Below are positions 1-11,829 of a stretch of 64,000 nucleotides of DNA, one piece after another. Source of the DNA: Rebecca billardiae RCC1528. Lineage: Eukaryota; Haptophyta. Location: contig OZ251233.1 of assembly GCA_965240325.2 (NCBI GenBank), forward strand, positions 1,116,001 through 1,180,000, given 5' to 3'. The stretch's first letter is position 1; every line of letters begins with the position of its first letter. The notes under the pieces are model-generated. The model was not told the origin of the DNA, did no database searches, and saw only the letters and a program-made list of their open reading frames with translations. The translations under genes and the position numbers were made by a program.

Positions 1-1377
1 CCTGCCTGCGCGACCGCGAGACTCATTCACACTTCACACAATCACAGCAGCGGACCTGAGACCGCACCCGGCACCGGTCGTCAAATCGGACGTCCGTCTG
101 ACAACTAGCTGCCAAATGTCCAACTGGCTGATCAGCTCGGATCCGACCCGTCCGCGATCGTGCCATCGGCATCGGAATTACTACTAGTAGCTGCCAAACT
201 GTTACTGTGTCCAACTCTGGCTGATCAGCTCGGATCCGACCCGTCCGCGATCGTGCCGAGTGAGTCGTGCCGCGGAGCTCGGAGTACTGAAGGAGTCGGG
301 TGTGACAGCAGGGTGCTTTAGCGCTGCGGCCCGTGCCAGCCAACGACCAGACGTACTCTGGCCACTTGACCCGTTGCACGGGTGAGTGACCGTACGCCCT
401 GCCTAGTGCCTACCGCGCGCGCCGCGCGACCGGCGACTCGGGGTGATGGAGAGCGGATGGCGACAGCAGCAGCAGTCCTCATGAAGACGATGAAACTGGC
501 GGCACGGGTGCACGAGGTGGCAGGCGAAAGCGCGCCGACGAGACCGCATTTGACACACCTGAGCCGCACGCGCGTGCCGTCACGCCGAGCGGCGAGCGCT
601 GCAAACGCGCAACCGTACCGCGCGCGCCACGACGGCGCGGCACTAGCTGATGCAGGCCGTACTGCCGGCACTGCTTCTGCGATCATGCGCCACGGTCGCA
701 GCTGACTGCGTGAGCAGCAAGCGGGAGGCGGGTCCGGAGGCACGTGCAGGCGCCGTCCCGCATATCCGCCGCATCGCCCATCGTGCCGGGGCACGTCACC
801 TCCGACGATCCGGATGTGGCCCAGTCCGGACGTCACGCGATCCGGGAAGACGAGTACGATTCGCTCGTAACGAACCGTTACACTAATGTCACGTCCAGCT
901 GACGTCCAGATCGCACTTTACTTAAGGGAATCAGCTGGGCGCGGTTTTTTTTGGCCTGATAGACCTCTCAATGCGATCTCAAAAACTCGAAACTCGGTCT
1001 CCGCCAGCCCTAAAAATCGCCCCCCGTCCCTTTTTTTCCGCCGCCCCCCGTCCCTTTTTTCTTGATCAAAGATCTTTTTGAAACGTGGTTCGGGCCCGCT
1101 GGTGCGGGCTCCACGCTGCGCGCTCCGCCCTGCACCGCGGGCCACGATAGTGTCAGCCGGCGTCGGACGTATATTGATATTGCGATACTGTACGTAGTAG
1201 CGGTAGCTAGTACAGTTTATTTACTCAGTTTATACTGGCACGCAGTCAGGCTCAGGGCCCCGCTGGGCGCGGCCCAAAGCGTCTTTCAAAGCGGTATATC
1301 GTTTAGTTTGACCGGGTCAGACTTTGGCGCAGCTGCAGCCCTCTCAGGCGGCAAGCTGGGAAGCCGTCCGACCAGCC
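1..1377. other. Gene-poor left flank
   Basis: No gene is supported here. Open frames exist only because the DNA is GC-rich; their third codon positions are mixed, unlike the GC-saturated third positions of the genes nearby. The stretch holds a 39-bp direct repeat (126-257) and, near 1014-1061, two copies of a C-run followed by a T-run on the + strand. The right part is the downstream region of the sulfotransferase that ends at 1378 on the minus strand. Confidence 0.5.
126..257. repeat. 39-bp direct repeat, two copies
   Basis: Positions 126-164 and 219-257 carry the same 39 bases, beginning GGCTGATCAGCTCGGATCC. Similar but imperfect sequence (GCTGCCAAA and CCAACT stretches) precedes each copy, so the original duplication was longer. 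No gene overlaps it. Confidence 0.8.
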
Positions 1378-2220
1378 TCAACCGGCCGTCGCGGCGGCGC
1401 GAGCGCTGGCACTGGCAGTGCCCCCGACACTGCCCTCGCCGCCGGCTCGGGCACGTCTCAGATCGATGCCGGTGAGCTCGGCGTGCGCATCCAGCTGCCG
1501 CTCGAAGAGCTCCTGGATGCGCGCGTAGATGGCGAGGTCGGCCGCCAGGTGCGCGCGCACCGCCGTCGAGTTGGCCGCGCGCGCGCGTAGCTCGGCGGCG
1601 CGCCCGGCCCAGCGCTCCGAGCCGTGCGTGACACGCTGGCCGGCGGCGCCGGTCGGCGCGCTGACGAACTCGTCGAAGCCGAGCGCCTCGCGGAACAGCG
1701 CCATCGACTCGCCCCACCGCTCCGTCAGGCCAAGCACGGCGAACATGCTCGGCAGCTCCTCCAGCAGCGCGCCGAGCGCCGAGCGGCCGGCGGCCGTGTC
1801 GGCGCGGTCGAGCCCTCTGAGCGCGCGCTGCAGCGTGAGCCACTTGCCGAGGTCGTGGCACGTGTGCGTGCGCTTGCACAGCGCGGCCTTCTGGAACGCG
1901 TACCACGGCCGCTCGACGGGCGGCACGCCGTGCTGTGCCAGCAGCCGCGCGAACGCCGGCATCGAGGGCACGAGCAGCTGACGAAACAGGAAGTTGCCCC
2001 AGTGCGCCGCCCACTGCTCGAGCGAGAGCCGCGCGGGCACCACGTGCGCCGAGCCACACAGCTGGTCATACGGCCAGGCCTGGCAGAAGGTGTACGCGGA
2101 GACGAGCCGCGAGATGGGCTCGCGGAACACGGCGAAGAAGGACGGACGCCGCCCCGTCGACGCGCACGTGTCGTTCGCGCGCGTGAAGCCGATGACGGTC
2201 GACGAGGCGACAGCGCCGGG

Positions 2221-2262
<42 letters not shown>

Positions 2263-3015
2263 TGAGGCCGCGTGGCCGAGCGCGTCGAGCACGCGCTTGA
2301 CCGAGGTGCCGCCGGACTTCTCGAGGTGCAGGAAGCGCACGCAGTTCCGCGCGTACACCCGCCGCCGCGCCTCGCGCGCCGGCGCCGCGCCCGCCCTGGC
2401 CGCGCCGCCAGCACTCGGCAGCGCCGGCTCGGCGGGCGCCGCCGGCCGCAAGTAATAATTGGAAAGGCCACCCAGGGAGCTGCCCTCGAAGCGCACGTCC
2501 GCACGCTCGACGGCGGCGGGCTGCCAGCCGTCGGGCGGTCGGGCCGGGTCGATGGGCATCAGCGCGCGCAGGTCAGTGAGCAGGTTGGCCCGCCTGTGCT
2601 CCGCGAGCCGCCCGCCATCGAACCCGCCGTCGCGCCAGCCGCTGCGCTCGAGCGCGCGCGCGAGGCCGCCGGCGAGGGTCGTGTTGGCTCGCGCCGCGTC
2701 GACGCAGGCGGGCACGACGCGCGTGAGCCCTGCAGCGAGCTGCACGTCGAACGCGTCCTTTGGCGGATCGTACCCGTTCCAGGCCGTCGTCGCCTCCACG
2801 ATGGCGCTGAAGAGCACGGCCGGCACGTCGCTCACGCTCGCGGGCGCCGCCGTTGCTGCTGCCGGGGGGGCGGGGCGCGGCGAGAGCGCGGGCGGCACGG
2901 CGGGCTTGCTGGCGAAGCGGAGCGCGGGCGATGCAGCCAAGCCGACGAGCAGCGCGAGCGTAACCGCCAGCGCGCAAGCACGCCGCCTCGGCGCACGCAC
3001 GTGCGATGGTCTCAT
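1378..3015 (-). CDS. Golgi-type sulfotransferase (P-loop, PAPS-dependent)
   Basis: Predicted 545-residue type II membrane enzyme that would transfer sulfate from PAPS to a glycan or protein in the Golgi lumen. Residues ~13-30 form a signal anchor behind an Arg-rich start. The two nucleotide-binding elements are clear: a 5'-phosphosulfate loop FLHLEKSGGTS at ~228-238, and a 3'-phosphate element with VFREPISRLVSAY at ~297-309. This matches the sulfotransferase 2/3 families (heparan sulfate 2-O and carbohydrate sulfotransferases). A poly-Gly run (252-266) encoded by a CCG microsatellite sits between the two motifs, where a loop would tolerate it. Acceptor specificity cannot be read from sequence. 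ATG at 3015; no intron needed. It is divergent from the coiled-coil gene starting at 3179. Two further sulfotransferases lie at 50.9-53.8 kb but are not close relatives. Confidence 0.82.
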
Positions 3016-3178
3016 CTGCCAACCAGCGCCGGCGCCATGATTGTGTCTTCACTGTCTCTTACCGGTAGTGTCTTCCGCTGAAGGCCGGCGGTTGCACCGG
3101 ACCCGCGGCCGGCCGGCGGGGCCGGATATTTCAAACGTGTTGGACGTGCCCCGGCCGGGACCACTGCTTGTGCATCCG
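3016..3178. promoter_or_regulatory. Intergenic region between divergent genes (likely shared promoter)
   Basis: 163 bp separate the two divergent start codons. No TATA box or recognisable operator was seen. The + strand frame stays open through this stretch with non-ATG codons, so the downstream gene could start slightly earlier only if non-ATG initiation is allowed. Confidence 0.4.
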
Positions 3179-6100
3179 ATGCCAGCCGTGGGCACCCCGG
3201 TCGCCGTCCTCTCGCGGCGGCTCTACCCGACCCCGCCGTCGTCGGCGACGACGACGCGCGGCTCTCGTCGCTCAGACACCTCCGTCGCGCCGCGCAGCCC
3301 AGCCAACGCCGGCCGCGCGCGCAAGGACTTGCACGAGGAGCTGGCGGATGCGCGCATCTCGCGCGCAGCCGCCGAGGCTGCGCTGCTCTCGGCACAGGAG
3401 GAGGCGACACGCGCGCACGCCGAGGCCGAGGCGGAGCGCGCGCGCACGCTGCACATCGCCAAGCAGCTCGACGAGGTCCGCCGCCAGCTCGGCGCGAGCG
3501 AGCTCGCGCGCACGCGCGCCGACGAGCGATCAGACCGACTTGCTCACGAGACGCGCGCGCTGAGCGCGCAGCTGACCGAGGCGCTCTCGGCCGCCGATCA
3601 GCGCGCGCGCGAGCTGAGCGCATCGCGCGAGGCGTGTACCACGCTGCAGCACTCGCTCGTGCGCGCGCGCGCGCAGGCGCGCGAGCTCCGGCTGGGCGCA
3701 CGCGCGCAGCGTGACGTGGCGCGCTCGGCGCGCCAGCCGCGAACGCTCTCCGCGGGTGTGCGCGTGGCGCTGTGCGTGCCCTCGGCGGACGGGCTGCTAG
3801 GCGAGTCGGGCGAGCTGTGCGTGACCGGCTGCACGCACGCCTTCATGTGGACCACCGTCGACACGCGCACGCTCCTCGTCGCGCACTCGAGCGCGCAGCG
3901 GCCGCACACATCGCTCGCGCTCGGCGCGGTGAGCGCCCTCAGTGAAGTCTCCGCCGACTCGCGCGTGCGCGCCAGGCTGGCCGCGGCCGGCGGCGTGCCC
4001 GGCCTCTGCTTCGCGCTGCACTTCGGCTCGCGCCGCGGCTCGTCCTCGTGGCTGGCCTTCGCGCCGCTCGCCGACGACGCCCCCTCCGGCGCCGGCGCCG
4101 GCGGCGGAGGCGCGCTCTCGCCTTGCTGGCACTGGATGCATTCGCTGGCAGGCGCGCTTCGGGAGGCGGGGCTGCCGCCGCACGCCGTGGCGAGCCGGGC
4201 GCCGCGGCTGCTCTGGGCGCGCGCGCGCGCCGCGCTCGAGCGCCGCGCCGCCGAGCTCCGCGTCGGCCGCGCGCCCGTGCTGCTCTGCGCGCGCGCCGCC
4301 GCGGCCGCGGCCCTCAGGCGCGCGGACGAGCGTCGCGCGGACGCCGAGGCGCTGCGCGCGCACAAGAGCGCCGAGGTGATGTCGCTCTTCCTCGACGTGC
4401 TCAACTTTCAGCTGCGCGAGGGGTCGGAGCTCGCGCCCGTCACCTTCTGGGCGCAGGCCGTGCCGAGCCTGCGCCGCGCCCTCGAGGACGACGCCCTCGC
4501 CGCGGCGTGCACAGCGCGGCGCGACGCGGCGCACACGCGCCGGCTGCTGCAAAACGCGGTGCACGAGTTCGAACCGGCGCCCGCGGCGCGCGACGCGCTC
4601 GACTGGGCGTGGCGCGCGGGGCTCGAGGGCGGCGGGCTGCCCACGCCCGTGCTGCGCTCGGCCCGCCTGCTCATCTGCAACCGCCGACTCCTCCTCGACC
4701 CCGGGACGTTTCCCGGAAGCGTCGGCGTGCGCGCCTCGCCGGACACAGATGCTCGCGACGGCGACGGCGACGGCGGCGCGCGCGGGACGGAGGCGCGAGC
4801 GGACGGCGCGGAGGAGGGCGGCGCCGCGCCCGCCGAGCCGTGCGCGGCGTGGCTCGTCAGCGCGCAGCTGCAGCCCGCCGTCGATGCGAGCCTACAGCGC
4901 GAGCGCACGGCGCTTGAGCGCGAGCGGCGCGCGCGCGACGCGTCGGCCGCGCGCGCCTCCGGGCGGGTCGACGGCTCGGCCGCCGGCGGCGGCGGCGGCG
5001 CCCAGGGGAACGCGGCCGCGGCCGCCGAGCGCGCGCGCGTCGTGCGGATGCGGGACGAGATCAACTACCGGCTCTCGCGGCTGCAGCTGCCGCGCGCCTC
5101 GGCGCGCTGCGAGGCCGCGCTCGGCGCGTGGCGCCGCGCGCTCGCACCGCCGCCGAGCGCGCAGCTGTGTGCGCGCGTGCAGCTTGACGCCGCGCCCTCG
5201 GCGCCGCGGCTGCTCGTCGTGCCCGCCGGCGCGGAGCTCGAGCTGTGGACGGCGGCGTGCGCGTGCGACGTGGCGATCGCGGGCGCGCACGAGGCGAGGG
5301 TGCTGCCGGGCGAGCCGTGGCGCGCGCTCACGCCGCAGCACGGCGCGCGCGCGTCCATGCGTCTCGCGCTGGTTGTGCCAGGCGCGCTCACCGCCGCGGG
5401 TGCCACCGCCGCGCCGGCCGGCGACGCGCGCGCCGACGGCGCTCAGAGCGCGGCCGAGGCAGAGGGGACGCTGGTCGTGGAGGCGCCCGCGTGGTCGCGC
5501 TCGCACCGCGGCGGCGCGTGCGCCGCGCACACGCCGGTGCCGCGCGCGCAGCTCGACGCTGCACTCCGCAGGTTTGGCCGCGCTGCGTTTCTTCAGGCGC
5601 CGCTGGCGGATGCGGCCTATGAGGCGAAGCTTCGGAGCGCGGAGCGCGAGGCGCAGCTCGCGGCGCACGGGCTGCGCGGTCGCGTGGGCTACGAGCCTGC
5701 CGGCGTGGCCGCGGGGCCCGAGGCCGCCGCGCCCGGCGCGCCGCGGCTGCTGCAGCTGCGGCCTGCCGCCGCGCGCACGGATGGGACGCGCGCCGCTGCG
5801 CCGCCGCCGCCGGCCGACGGCGCCCGCTGGAGCGGCCGTGGCGACTCGCCGCCGCCCATCACGCTCGGCCGGAAGGCCGTGCCGCCGGGCGGCGGCGCGC
5901 CGACTCTGCCGCGCTCGGCAGCGGTGCCCGCACGGCCGGCGTGCGCACTCGCAGCCGACGCGCGCGCGCCCGCGCCCGCGCCCTCGTGCTCGCCGCACGT
6001 GCAACCGCAGCCGCAGCCGCAGCCGCCGCCGCCAATTTCGGTCGGAGGGCAGAGCCCAGAGCAGTCGGGCACGCCGTCCGCCGGCGTCGGTGGGCTCGGC

Positions 6101-8155
6101 GCCGCCCTCCGGCCCGGGGGCGCCACGCCTCTCTCGGCCGCGACCACGTGCGTGCCATCCTCTGCGGCGAGCGCGTCGTCCACTGCCAAGAGCGCGACGG
6201 ACTCGCCCGCGGCGCCGGCTGAGCCTGCGCCCGCGCTGCCGCCGCCGTCTCCCGCGGTCTCGGCGCGCGGCGGGGCGGGGCGCGAGGCGGCGGTGGCTGC
6301 TGGCGCGACGCCGCCCTCCGCCACCGCGAGCGAACGCACGCCGCAGCCGCCGCGCAGCCGGCTGGCGCTCTCCGCGCAGCTCGAGATACTTCTCGGAAAC
6401 TACGTGCGCGCGGCCGCGGAGGCGGTGGGGTGCGCCTCCAGACTCGTCGAGAGTCACGCGGCCGAGCGCGCCGGGCAGCAGGGCAGGGGTGCGCGGGCGG
6501 GGCCGGAGCCGGGCGCCGCCGCCTTGCCGCGCACGCCGCGCACGCCTGCGGGCGGCGGCGCGCGCGCGCGGCACGCGCGCACACTCGGCGACGCCGCGGC
6601 GCGCGTGCGCGCCGCCGCTGACAAGCTACCTTGCCCCGAGCGACCGAGCGTGAAGCGAGCCATCGCGGCGCTGGTCGCACTGCCGTCGAGCGCGCGGGCC
6701 GCGGCGGCGCGCGGCGACGGCGCCGCGCCCGCCGACGAGGCGCTCGGTGGCGTGCGCTCACAGCTGCAGCGCGCGCGCACCTACGCGGCGCGCGCGTGCG
6801 CGGCGGCCGTGCTCGAGGTGCGTGAGAATGCGAGGCAGCGTGCTCGAGCGCGCGCGCGTGCGCCGAGCGCCGGGCACGCGCGTGCGTGGCGTGCGACCGC
6901 TTCGTGAGCGGTGTGCGGTGCGGCGTGCTCGGCTGCGCGTGCGCGCGGCGGCGGCGCCGTTCGCGCGCGCGTGCGCGCTCACGCCGCGCACCCGTTCGCG
7001 CGCGCACGCCGCCCCGCAGGCGGAGGTTCTCGCCGAGGCGCTGGGCACGCTGGAGGAAATGAGCAGCGCGGCCGCAGGCACCCCGGGCGGTGCGCGCGCA
7101 GTGCGCACGCGCGCGCGCCGGCTGCGCCGCCCGCTGCTCAGCTCGGTGTGGGCGCTGCTGGACGAGGTGCTCGTCGAGGAGGGCGGCGCGCCCGCGCCCG
7201 CCGCCGCGGCGCGCGGCGGCGAGCGCGTGCGCGCGGCAGACGGTCTGATCGCTCGGCTTGACGGCGTGTTACGAGCGGTGCGTTGGCGTTGGCGTTGGCG
7301 CGCGCGCGCGCCGCCTCTGCCCTGCGCGCGCGCCCGAACCGCGCCCCGCGCTGCGGTGCGGCTGTGCGGCTGTGTGGCAAGACACGGCTCGCGGTTGCAG
7401 CGTGTCAGGGCGCTGACTTAGATTCGTACCCGCCCGCCCGCGCGCGGCGCACCGCCCGGCAGGCCCAGGACGAGGGTGCGTCCCGCCACGCGCGCGTGCA
7501 GCAGCAGCAGTCGGGCGCGGCCGTCGCAGCCGCGCTGCCCCAGCCCCTGAGCCCGGCATCCCAGCTGCCGTACCACGCGGCGACGAGCCGCGCGCCCGCT
7601 GTGCCGGCGGCTCCGCCCGGCTCGCAGCTGGCGCCACTCGCTACGCCGCAGCGCGCGGCCGCGCCGCCAGCCACCCGTCAGCCCGGGCCGGGCGTCGCGC
7701 CGCACAGCTCGCCGCGCACGCGCGCGGCGCGGCAGCGGCTCAACGAGAGCCTCGACCGGCAGAAGGGTGAGCTGCTGCGCCGGCGCGAGGAGCGGCGGCG
7801 GCGGCAGTCGATGGGTCCGGCGGAGGGGCTCGCGGTGCGCGGCGCCCGGCGGCGCCAGTCCCTCGAGCCAGCGCTGCTGGGCGAGCCCACGGGCTTCGCC
7901 GAGAGCGGCAGCCTCGAAGCCGATGAGGCGGACGGCTGCGGCGGCGCGCCGCCAGCCGGCGCGCACCGGCGCCAGACGCTCGGCGCTGTGGACGCCAACG
8001 CACTCCACGCGTACCGCCGCCGCATTGGCTTGGACTGCCTGCCGACGCGTGAGAGGCAGCTGCCAGAGGAGGACGATGGTGATGGCGGGCATCATCGCAT
8101 TGCTGTCGACGATGCTCTTGCCGTCCCGCACGGCGTGAGGCCACCACCGCAGTGA
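3179..8155 (+). CDS. Large coiled-coil protein, three (possibly four) exons
   Basis: Not recognised. Exons 3179-6817, 7020-7277 and 7409-8155 join in phase 0 (introns GTGCGTGAG..CAG and GTGCGTTGG..CAG) to give ~1547 residues. The N-terminus is Ser/Arg-rich; residues ~40-180 are an Ala/Glu/Arg coiled coil. A globular stretch (~185-300) has alternating hydrophobic strands, weakly reminiscent of a PH-like fold, which is speculative. More helices follow, then a Pro/Ala-rich low-complexity region (~850-1050) and a helical C-terminus with basic RRREERRRRQS. An alternative 3' end is attractive: donor GTGAGAGG at 8049 and acceptor CAG at 8152 would replace the last ~35 residues and add exon 8153-8373. 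That exon encodes a hydrophobic TIVIVSVIVLIVTYCLG segment, a possible tail anchor. Divergent from the sulfotransferase; convergent with the glutaredoxin gene. Confidence 0.6.
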
Positions 8156-8965
8156 CGATCGTCATCGTGTCCGTGATCGTCCTCATCGTGACGTACTGCC
8201 TTGGGCCGAGATTGATGTCGGAGCACATCAAGTCAGGGATGAGGCCAATGCCGCGGCACAATCACACAGCAGCTGAACAGCCTGAACACCCGCCGCCACT
8301 GGACCACGTGCACGCGCGGCTACTTAGTATACTTCGCGCGCGAGTGGCACTACTCGGCGACACTCCGCACTGATGCACACGCTCACGCAGTTCATATCAC
8401 TCGCGTCACGCTCCGGCGGCTCCGGGACTCGCCACTCGGGCTCCGCGTCACTGCCGACCGCATACCGGGCAAGTCAAAGTGACTACAGTCAGTAGTCACG
8501 ACAGTGCTCGGTCCCGGGCCAGTCGTCGGCCCTACTACGGCCTACTGTACTAGCTACGGTACGACGGGCGACTGCTTGAATCAGCGCGCATCACGAACTA
8601 TAGCGCAGTACGAGCTCGTAGTAATGCTGCTGCTGAGACTAGTACTGTTAGTACTAGTAGTCTGGGCTGCGGCTCGATCTGCGCCGTGGGAGACGCGTGA
8701 CGTAGCGGCGTGAGCCGGCGGCTGCCAGTCGCCTGCGCGCGGGCCCGAACGGCCCGAGCAATGCCCCCGCCGGTGTCACCGTCCCAGGTGATGGCGTCTG
8801 ATCCGCCACGACGGGCCGGTCCAAGGGCATACCGAACGAGGCTCGATGAGATGATGTGCTTTCGCGACGGTCGAAGCGTCGTTGATCGTTCTGCTCGAGT
8901 GATGTCCACTGCCTCGCCGAGCGGTGGTGGTCCGGACGCCACGGGCGCGAGCTGGTCGGGCGCGA
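8156..8965. other. Convergent intergenic region
   Basis: Lies between the 3' ends of the coiled-coil gene and the glutaredoxin gene. If the alternative fourth exon is real, 8153-8373 is coding. The remainder is lower in GC than the genes, with many TAGTAC-type steps, and I see no gene, RNA or repeat in it. Confidence 0.5.
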
Positions 8966-9649
8966 CTAGGCGGCGCCGCTGAGAGAGTCGGCGAGCTCGC
9001 CCTCCTCCGCGAGCTCCTTCACCACGTCCAGCCCCCCGACCAGCTTGCCGTGCGCGTACAGCTGCGGGTAGGTCGGCCAGTTGGAGAACGTCTTGAGGCC
9101 CTGCCGCACCTCCTCGTCCGAGAGGATGTCGAACGAGCCAAACTCGACGGCCTGCGCGCGCAGCAGCTCGACGATCTGCCGGCTGAAGCCGCAGCGCGGC
9201 GCGTCCGGCGAGCCCTTCATGAAGAGCATCGTCGGGCTCGACTCGATCAGGCCCTTCAGCCGCTCGTCGAGCGTCTGCGGCTTGCCGCCCGCCGCCGCGC
9301 CTGCCGCCGGCACGCCCGCCTCGGCGCCGACAACCCTGCCGACGAGCGCGACGAGCTCGGGCGCGTTCGCGCCGACGAGGCGATCCGTCGGCGCTCCCGA
9401 CTTGAGCACGACGAACGTCGGCACCGTCTCCACCTGCAGCCGCTCCGCGACCGCCTCCGCCTCCTCCGACTCCACCTGCACGAACGCGACGCCGGCGCGC
9501 GCGCCGTGCTCCCCGGCCAGGCGGGCGAAGACCTCGTCCATCTGCACGCATGGCTCCGCCCACGACGCGCGGAAGTTGCACACGCACACATCCTTGCCCG
9601 CGGTCGCCGCGTCGAACGCGTCGGCGGATGCCACGCTGACGACGCCCAT
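8966..9649 (-). CDS. GLRX3: Monothiol CGFS glutaredoxin with N-terminal thioredoxin-like domain (Grx3/PICOT type)
   Basis: 227 residues. Residues 1-105 are a thioredoxin-like domain with active-site remnant WAEPC (30-34, only the second Cys kept) and a cis-Pro TVPTF at 76-80. Residues ~125-227 are a monothiol glutaredoxin domain with CGFS at 153-156 and a WPTYPQLY strand near the glutathione site. This Trx-Grx layout matches yeast Grx3/Grx4 (one Grx domain) rather than human GLRX3 (two). In the family, two such proteins bridge a [2Fe-2S] cluster with glutathione in cytosol or nucleus and serve iron sensing and cytosolic Fe-S delivery. No targeting peptide is seen, consistent with a cytosolic role. 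A 2.49-kb palindromic element begins only 40 bp upstream of the start codon, so the native promoter has been displaced or replaced. Confidence 0.93.
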   Translation of the reverse strand: MGVVSVASADAFDAATAGKDVCVCNFRASWAEPCVQMDEVFARLAGEHGARAGVAFVQVESEEAEAVAERLQVETVPTFVVLKSGAPTDRLVGANAPELVALVGRVVGAEAGVPAAGAAAGGKPQTLDERLKGLIESSPTMLFMKGSPDAPRCGFSRQIVELLRAQAVEFGSFDILSDEEVRQGLKTFSNWPTYPQLYAHGKLVGGLDVVKELAEEGELADSLSGAA

Positions 9650-9679
9650 GCTGACGCGCGCTGTGCCACGCTTGGCCGC

Positions 9680-9689
9680 GGCGGCGAGC
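9680..9689. repeat. Candidate target-site duplication, left copy
   Basis: The ten bases GGCGGCGAGC directly abut the left terminal inverted repeat; the same ten bases occur at 12181-12190 beside the right one. A 9-10-bp duplication is the size made by Mutator-like elements. The local sequence is GC-rich and low in complexity, so a chance match is possible. Confidence 0.55.
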
Positions 9690-10039
9690 GGCAGCGCTAA
9701 ATCAGCCCGGGCTGATTTAAGCTTATCTCAGCCCGGGCTGATTTAAGCCCTTAAATCAGCCCGGGCTGAGATAAGCTCCGCGCGAGCTTATCTCAGCCCG
9801 GGCTGAGATAAGCGCTTATCTCAGCCCAGCGGCTCGCGACTCGGCCACCGTGGACTCGGAGCGCACGTCGCGCGGTGCGGCCCGCCCGCTCCATGGCTGC
9901 ACGCGCTGCTGTGTCTTCGGTGGCCACAGGGTGAAGTGCGCTGAGTCTAGTGGCGGGCGCCCAGCTCCACCCACCCCCTTCTCCCTGGCCCGCCCCGCCT
10001 GCCCTCGCCCGCATCGGATGCCTTCCTCGCGCATGCAAC
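9690..10039 (+). repeat. Left terminal inverted repeat
   Basis: 350 bp, from GGCAGCGCTAAATC inward to GCATGCAAC. Perfect 14-bp palindromes lie at 9702-9715, 9728-9741, 9756-9769 and 9793-9806, with a degenerate fifth copy near 9821. Flanks of each core alternate between ATTTAA-type and GATAAG-type arms, so several extend to 24-26-bp palindromes. Confidence 0.9.
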
Positions 10040-11829
10040 GGCCTCAGCCAACGCCATTGTTCCACCATCGATTCCACCATCGACGGTCGCGGGTACTTGT
10101 ACGTCGTGTACTGTACATGTGTGTCATGTGTAATCGCACGCATCTGGCCACGGCCCACGTGCACCTGTCTGCCGTGTGCCGTCGCCCTTGTACCGCGTTG
10201 CCCTTGTACCGTTCGCGCGTTGCGGCATGTGCTTGCCCAGCTTGGCATACTTGCCGGTCACGCTCGACGCTGGATCAGCCAGTCATCGCGATCCCGTCAG
10301 ATCGAAACGGTCCCTTCGCGCGGCGCACTACTCTGCGCGGCGGCTGCCGGTTCATGACCGAGCTTGGACCATCAGCTGACAGCTGTGGTGTGCGGCTCGC
10401 TGCGTCTCAAGCGTGGCAGGCGCTTCGGCAGAGTAATACACTGTCGACGGTCGTGGCGCCGCAGCTGGTGGGCTCACCGGCGCCGTCGCGCTCGCAGCTT
10501 TCGGCGCGCTTGGCGAGCACGCCAAGGTCGCCGCGCGCACCGTGGTCCGCGTGCACACAACGGCCGCCGCGCGCGCCGCAGCCGTCTTGCGCGCCGCAGC
10601 CGGCGAGCGCGCCGCGGCCGGCGAGCGCGCCGCGGCTGCTGAGCGCGCCCGGCCGGCGAGCGCGCCGCGGCCGGCGAGTGCGCCGCGGCTGCTGCGCGCG
10701 CCCGGCCGGTGAGCGCGCCGCGGCTGCCGCGCGCCGCGCGGCTGGCGATTGCGCCGCGGCTGCCACGCGCGCTGCGGCCGGTAAGCGCGCCACGGCGGCA
10801 GACAGCGTAACTCGGCCGTCGCGCCCGGCCGGCGAGCGCGCCGTGGCTGCTGCGCGCGCCGCGGCTGCTGCGCGCGCCGCGGCCGGCGAGCGCGCCGAGG
10901 CCGACCAACGCGCCGCGACCGCCCCGCGCACGGCGACCGAAGGCGAGTCTCGGTGGCGGATAGCGAGCTTGCCGCTGCGGCTAGTGAGCGCGCCGCAACC
11001 GGCGCGGATGGATGGTGCAGCCGGGGCTTGCGCCACCGCGACCGGTGAGCTGGCCGCGCCAGCATGCGTAGGTATTGGCGAGCGCGCCACCGCAACCGGC
11101 GAGCGCGCACCGCACGGGCCACAGATGCCCATTGGTCCAACGCCGCAGGTGCCCATCAAGCCTGGCGCCAACACGTGACAGTTGCGCGATGAGGCTGAGC
11201 GTGCTCGCCGGCCGCTGCGCGCTCACTGGCCGCGGCGGCGCGCTCGCTCGCTATCCGCCACAGACTAGCCTTCGGTCGTCGCGCACGGCCGCGGCGCGCT
11301 GGTCCGCCGCGGCGCGCGCGGCAGCCACGGCGCGCGCGGCAACCGCGGCGCGCGCGGCGGCCACCGCGCGCGTGGCGAATGCGGCGGCCGCTGCGTGCGT
11401 GCGGACCGCGGCGCACACCGCAACCTTAGCTTGCTGTCCGTGCGCACCAGCCCCTGAGCCGCGGCACGCGCTGCGAGCTTGGCGTGCTCGCCGTGCGCGC
11501 CGACAGCTGCGGGCGTGCCGGCGTCGGCGCGCCCACTAGCCGCAGCGCCATGATCGTCCATGGAGCTGCGCCGGTGCCCATGCCTGTGCCGCTGGCACCG
11601 GTACGCCCGCGCGCGGCGGCCGCGGTGGCAACGTTCAGCACATTTTGAACAACGTGCAATGGCAACAGCACACAACCGACTGTAGCGCACGGGCCGTGTT
11701 CACCCGCGTGCGACTACGCGCGGACATGGTCAACTGGCGAACGTCGATGGTGCGTCCATGGTGTTGGCTGCATGCTTCTCATGCGGGCAGCAAGTCCACA
11801 ACTCACACAAGCCGAGTTGCCGCCGTGGA

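Noticed and set aside
4892-6574. Arg-rich open frames opposite the first coiled-coil gene
   Set aside because: Shadow frames of GC-rich codons, with strings of Arg and no recognisable fold.
9850-11178. 442-residue frame inside the palindromic element as a transposase
   Set aside because: Repetitive Ala/Arg/Pro sequence without a catalytic DDE pattern or zinc finger, and mirrored by the opposite arm.
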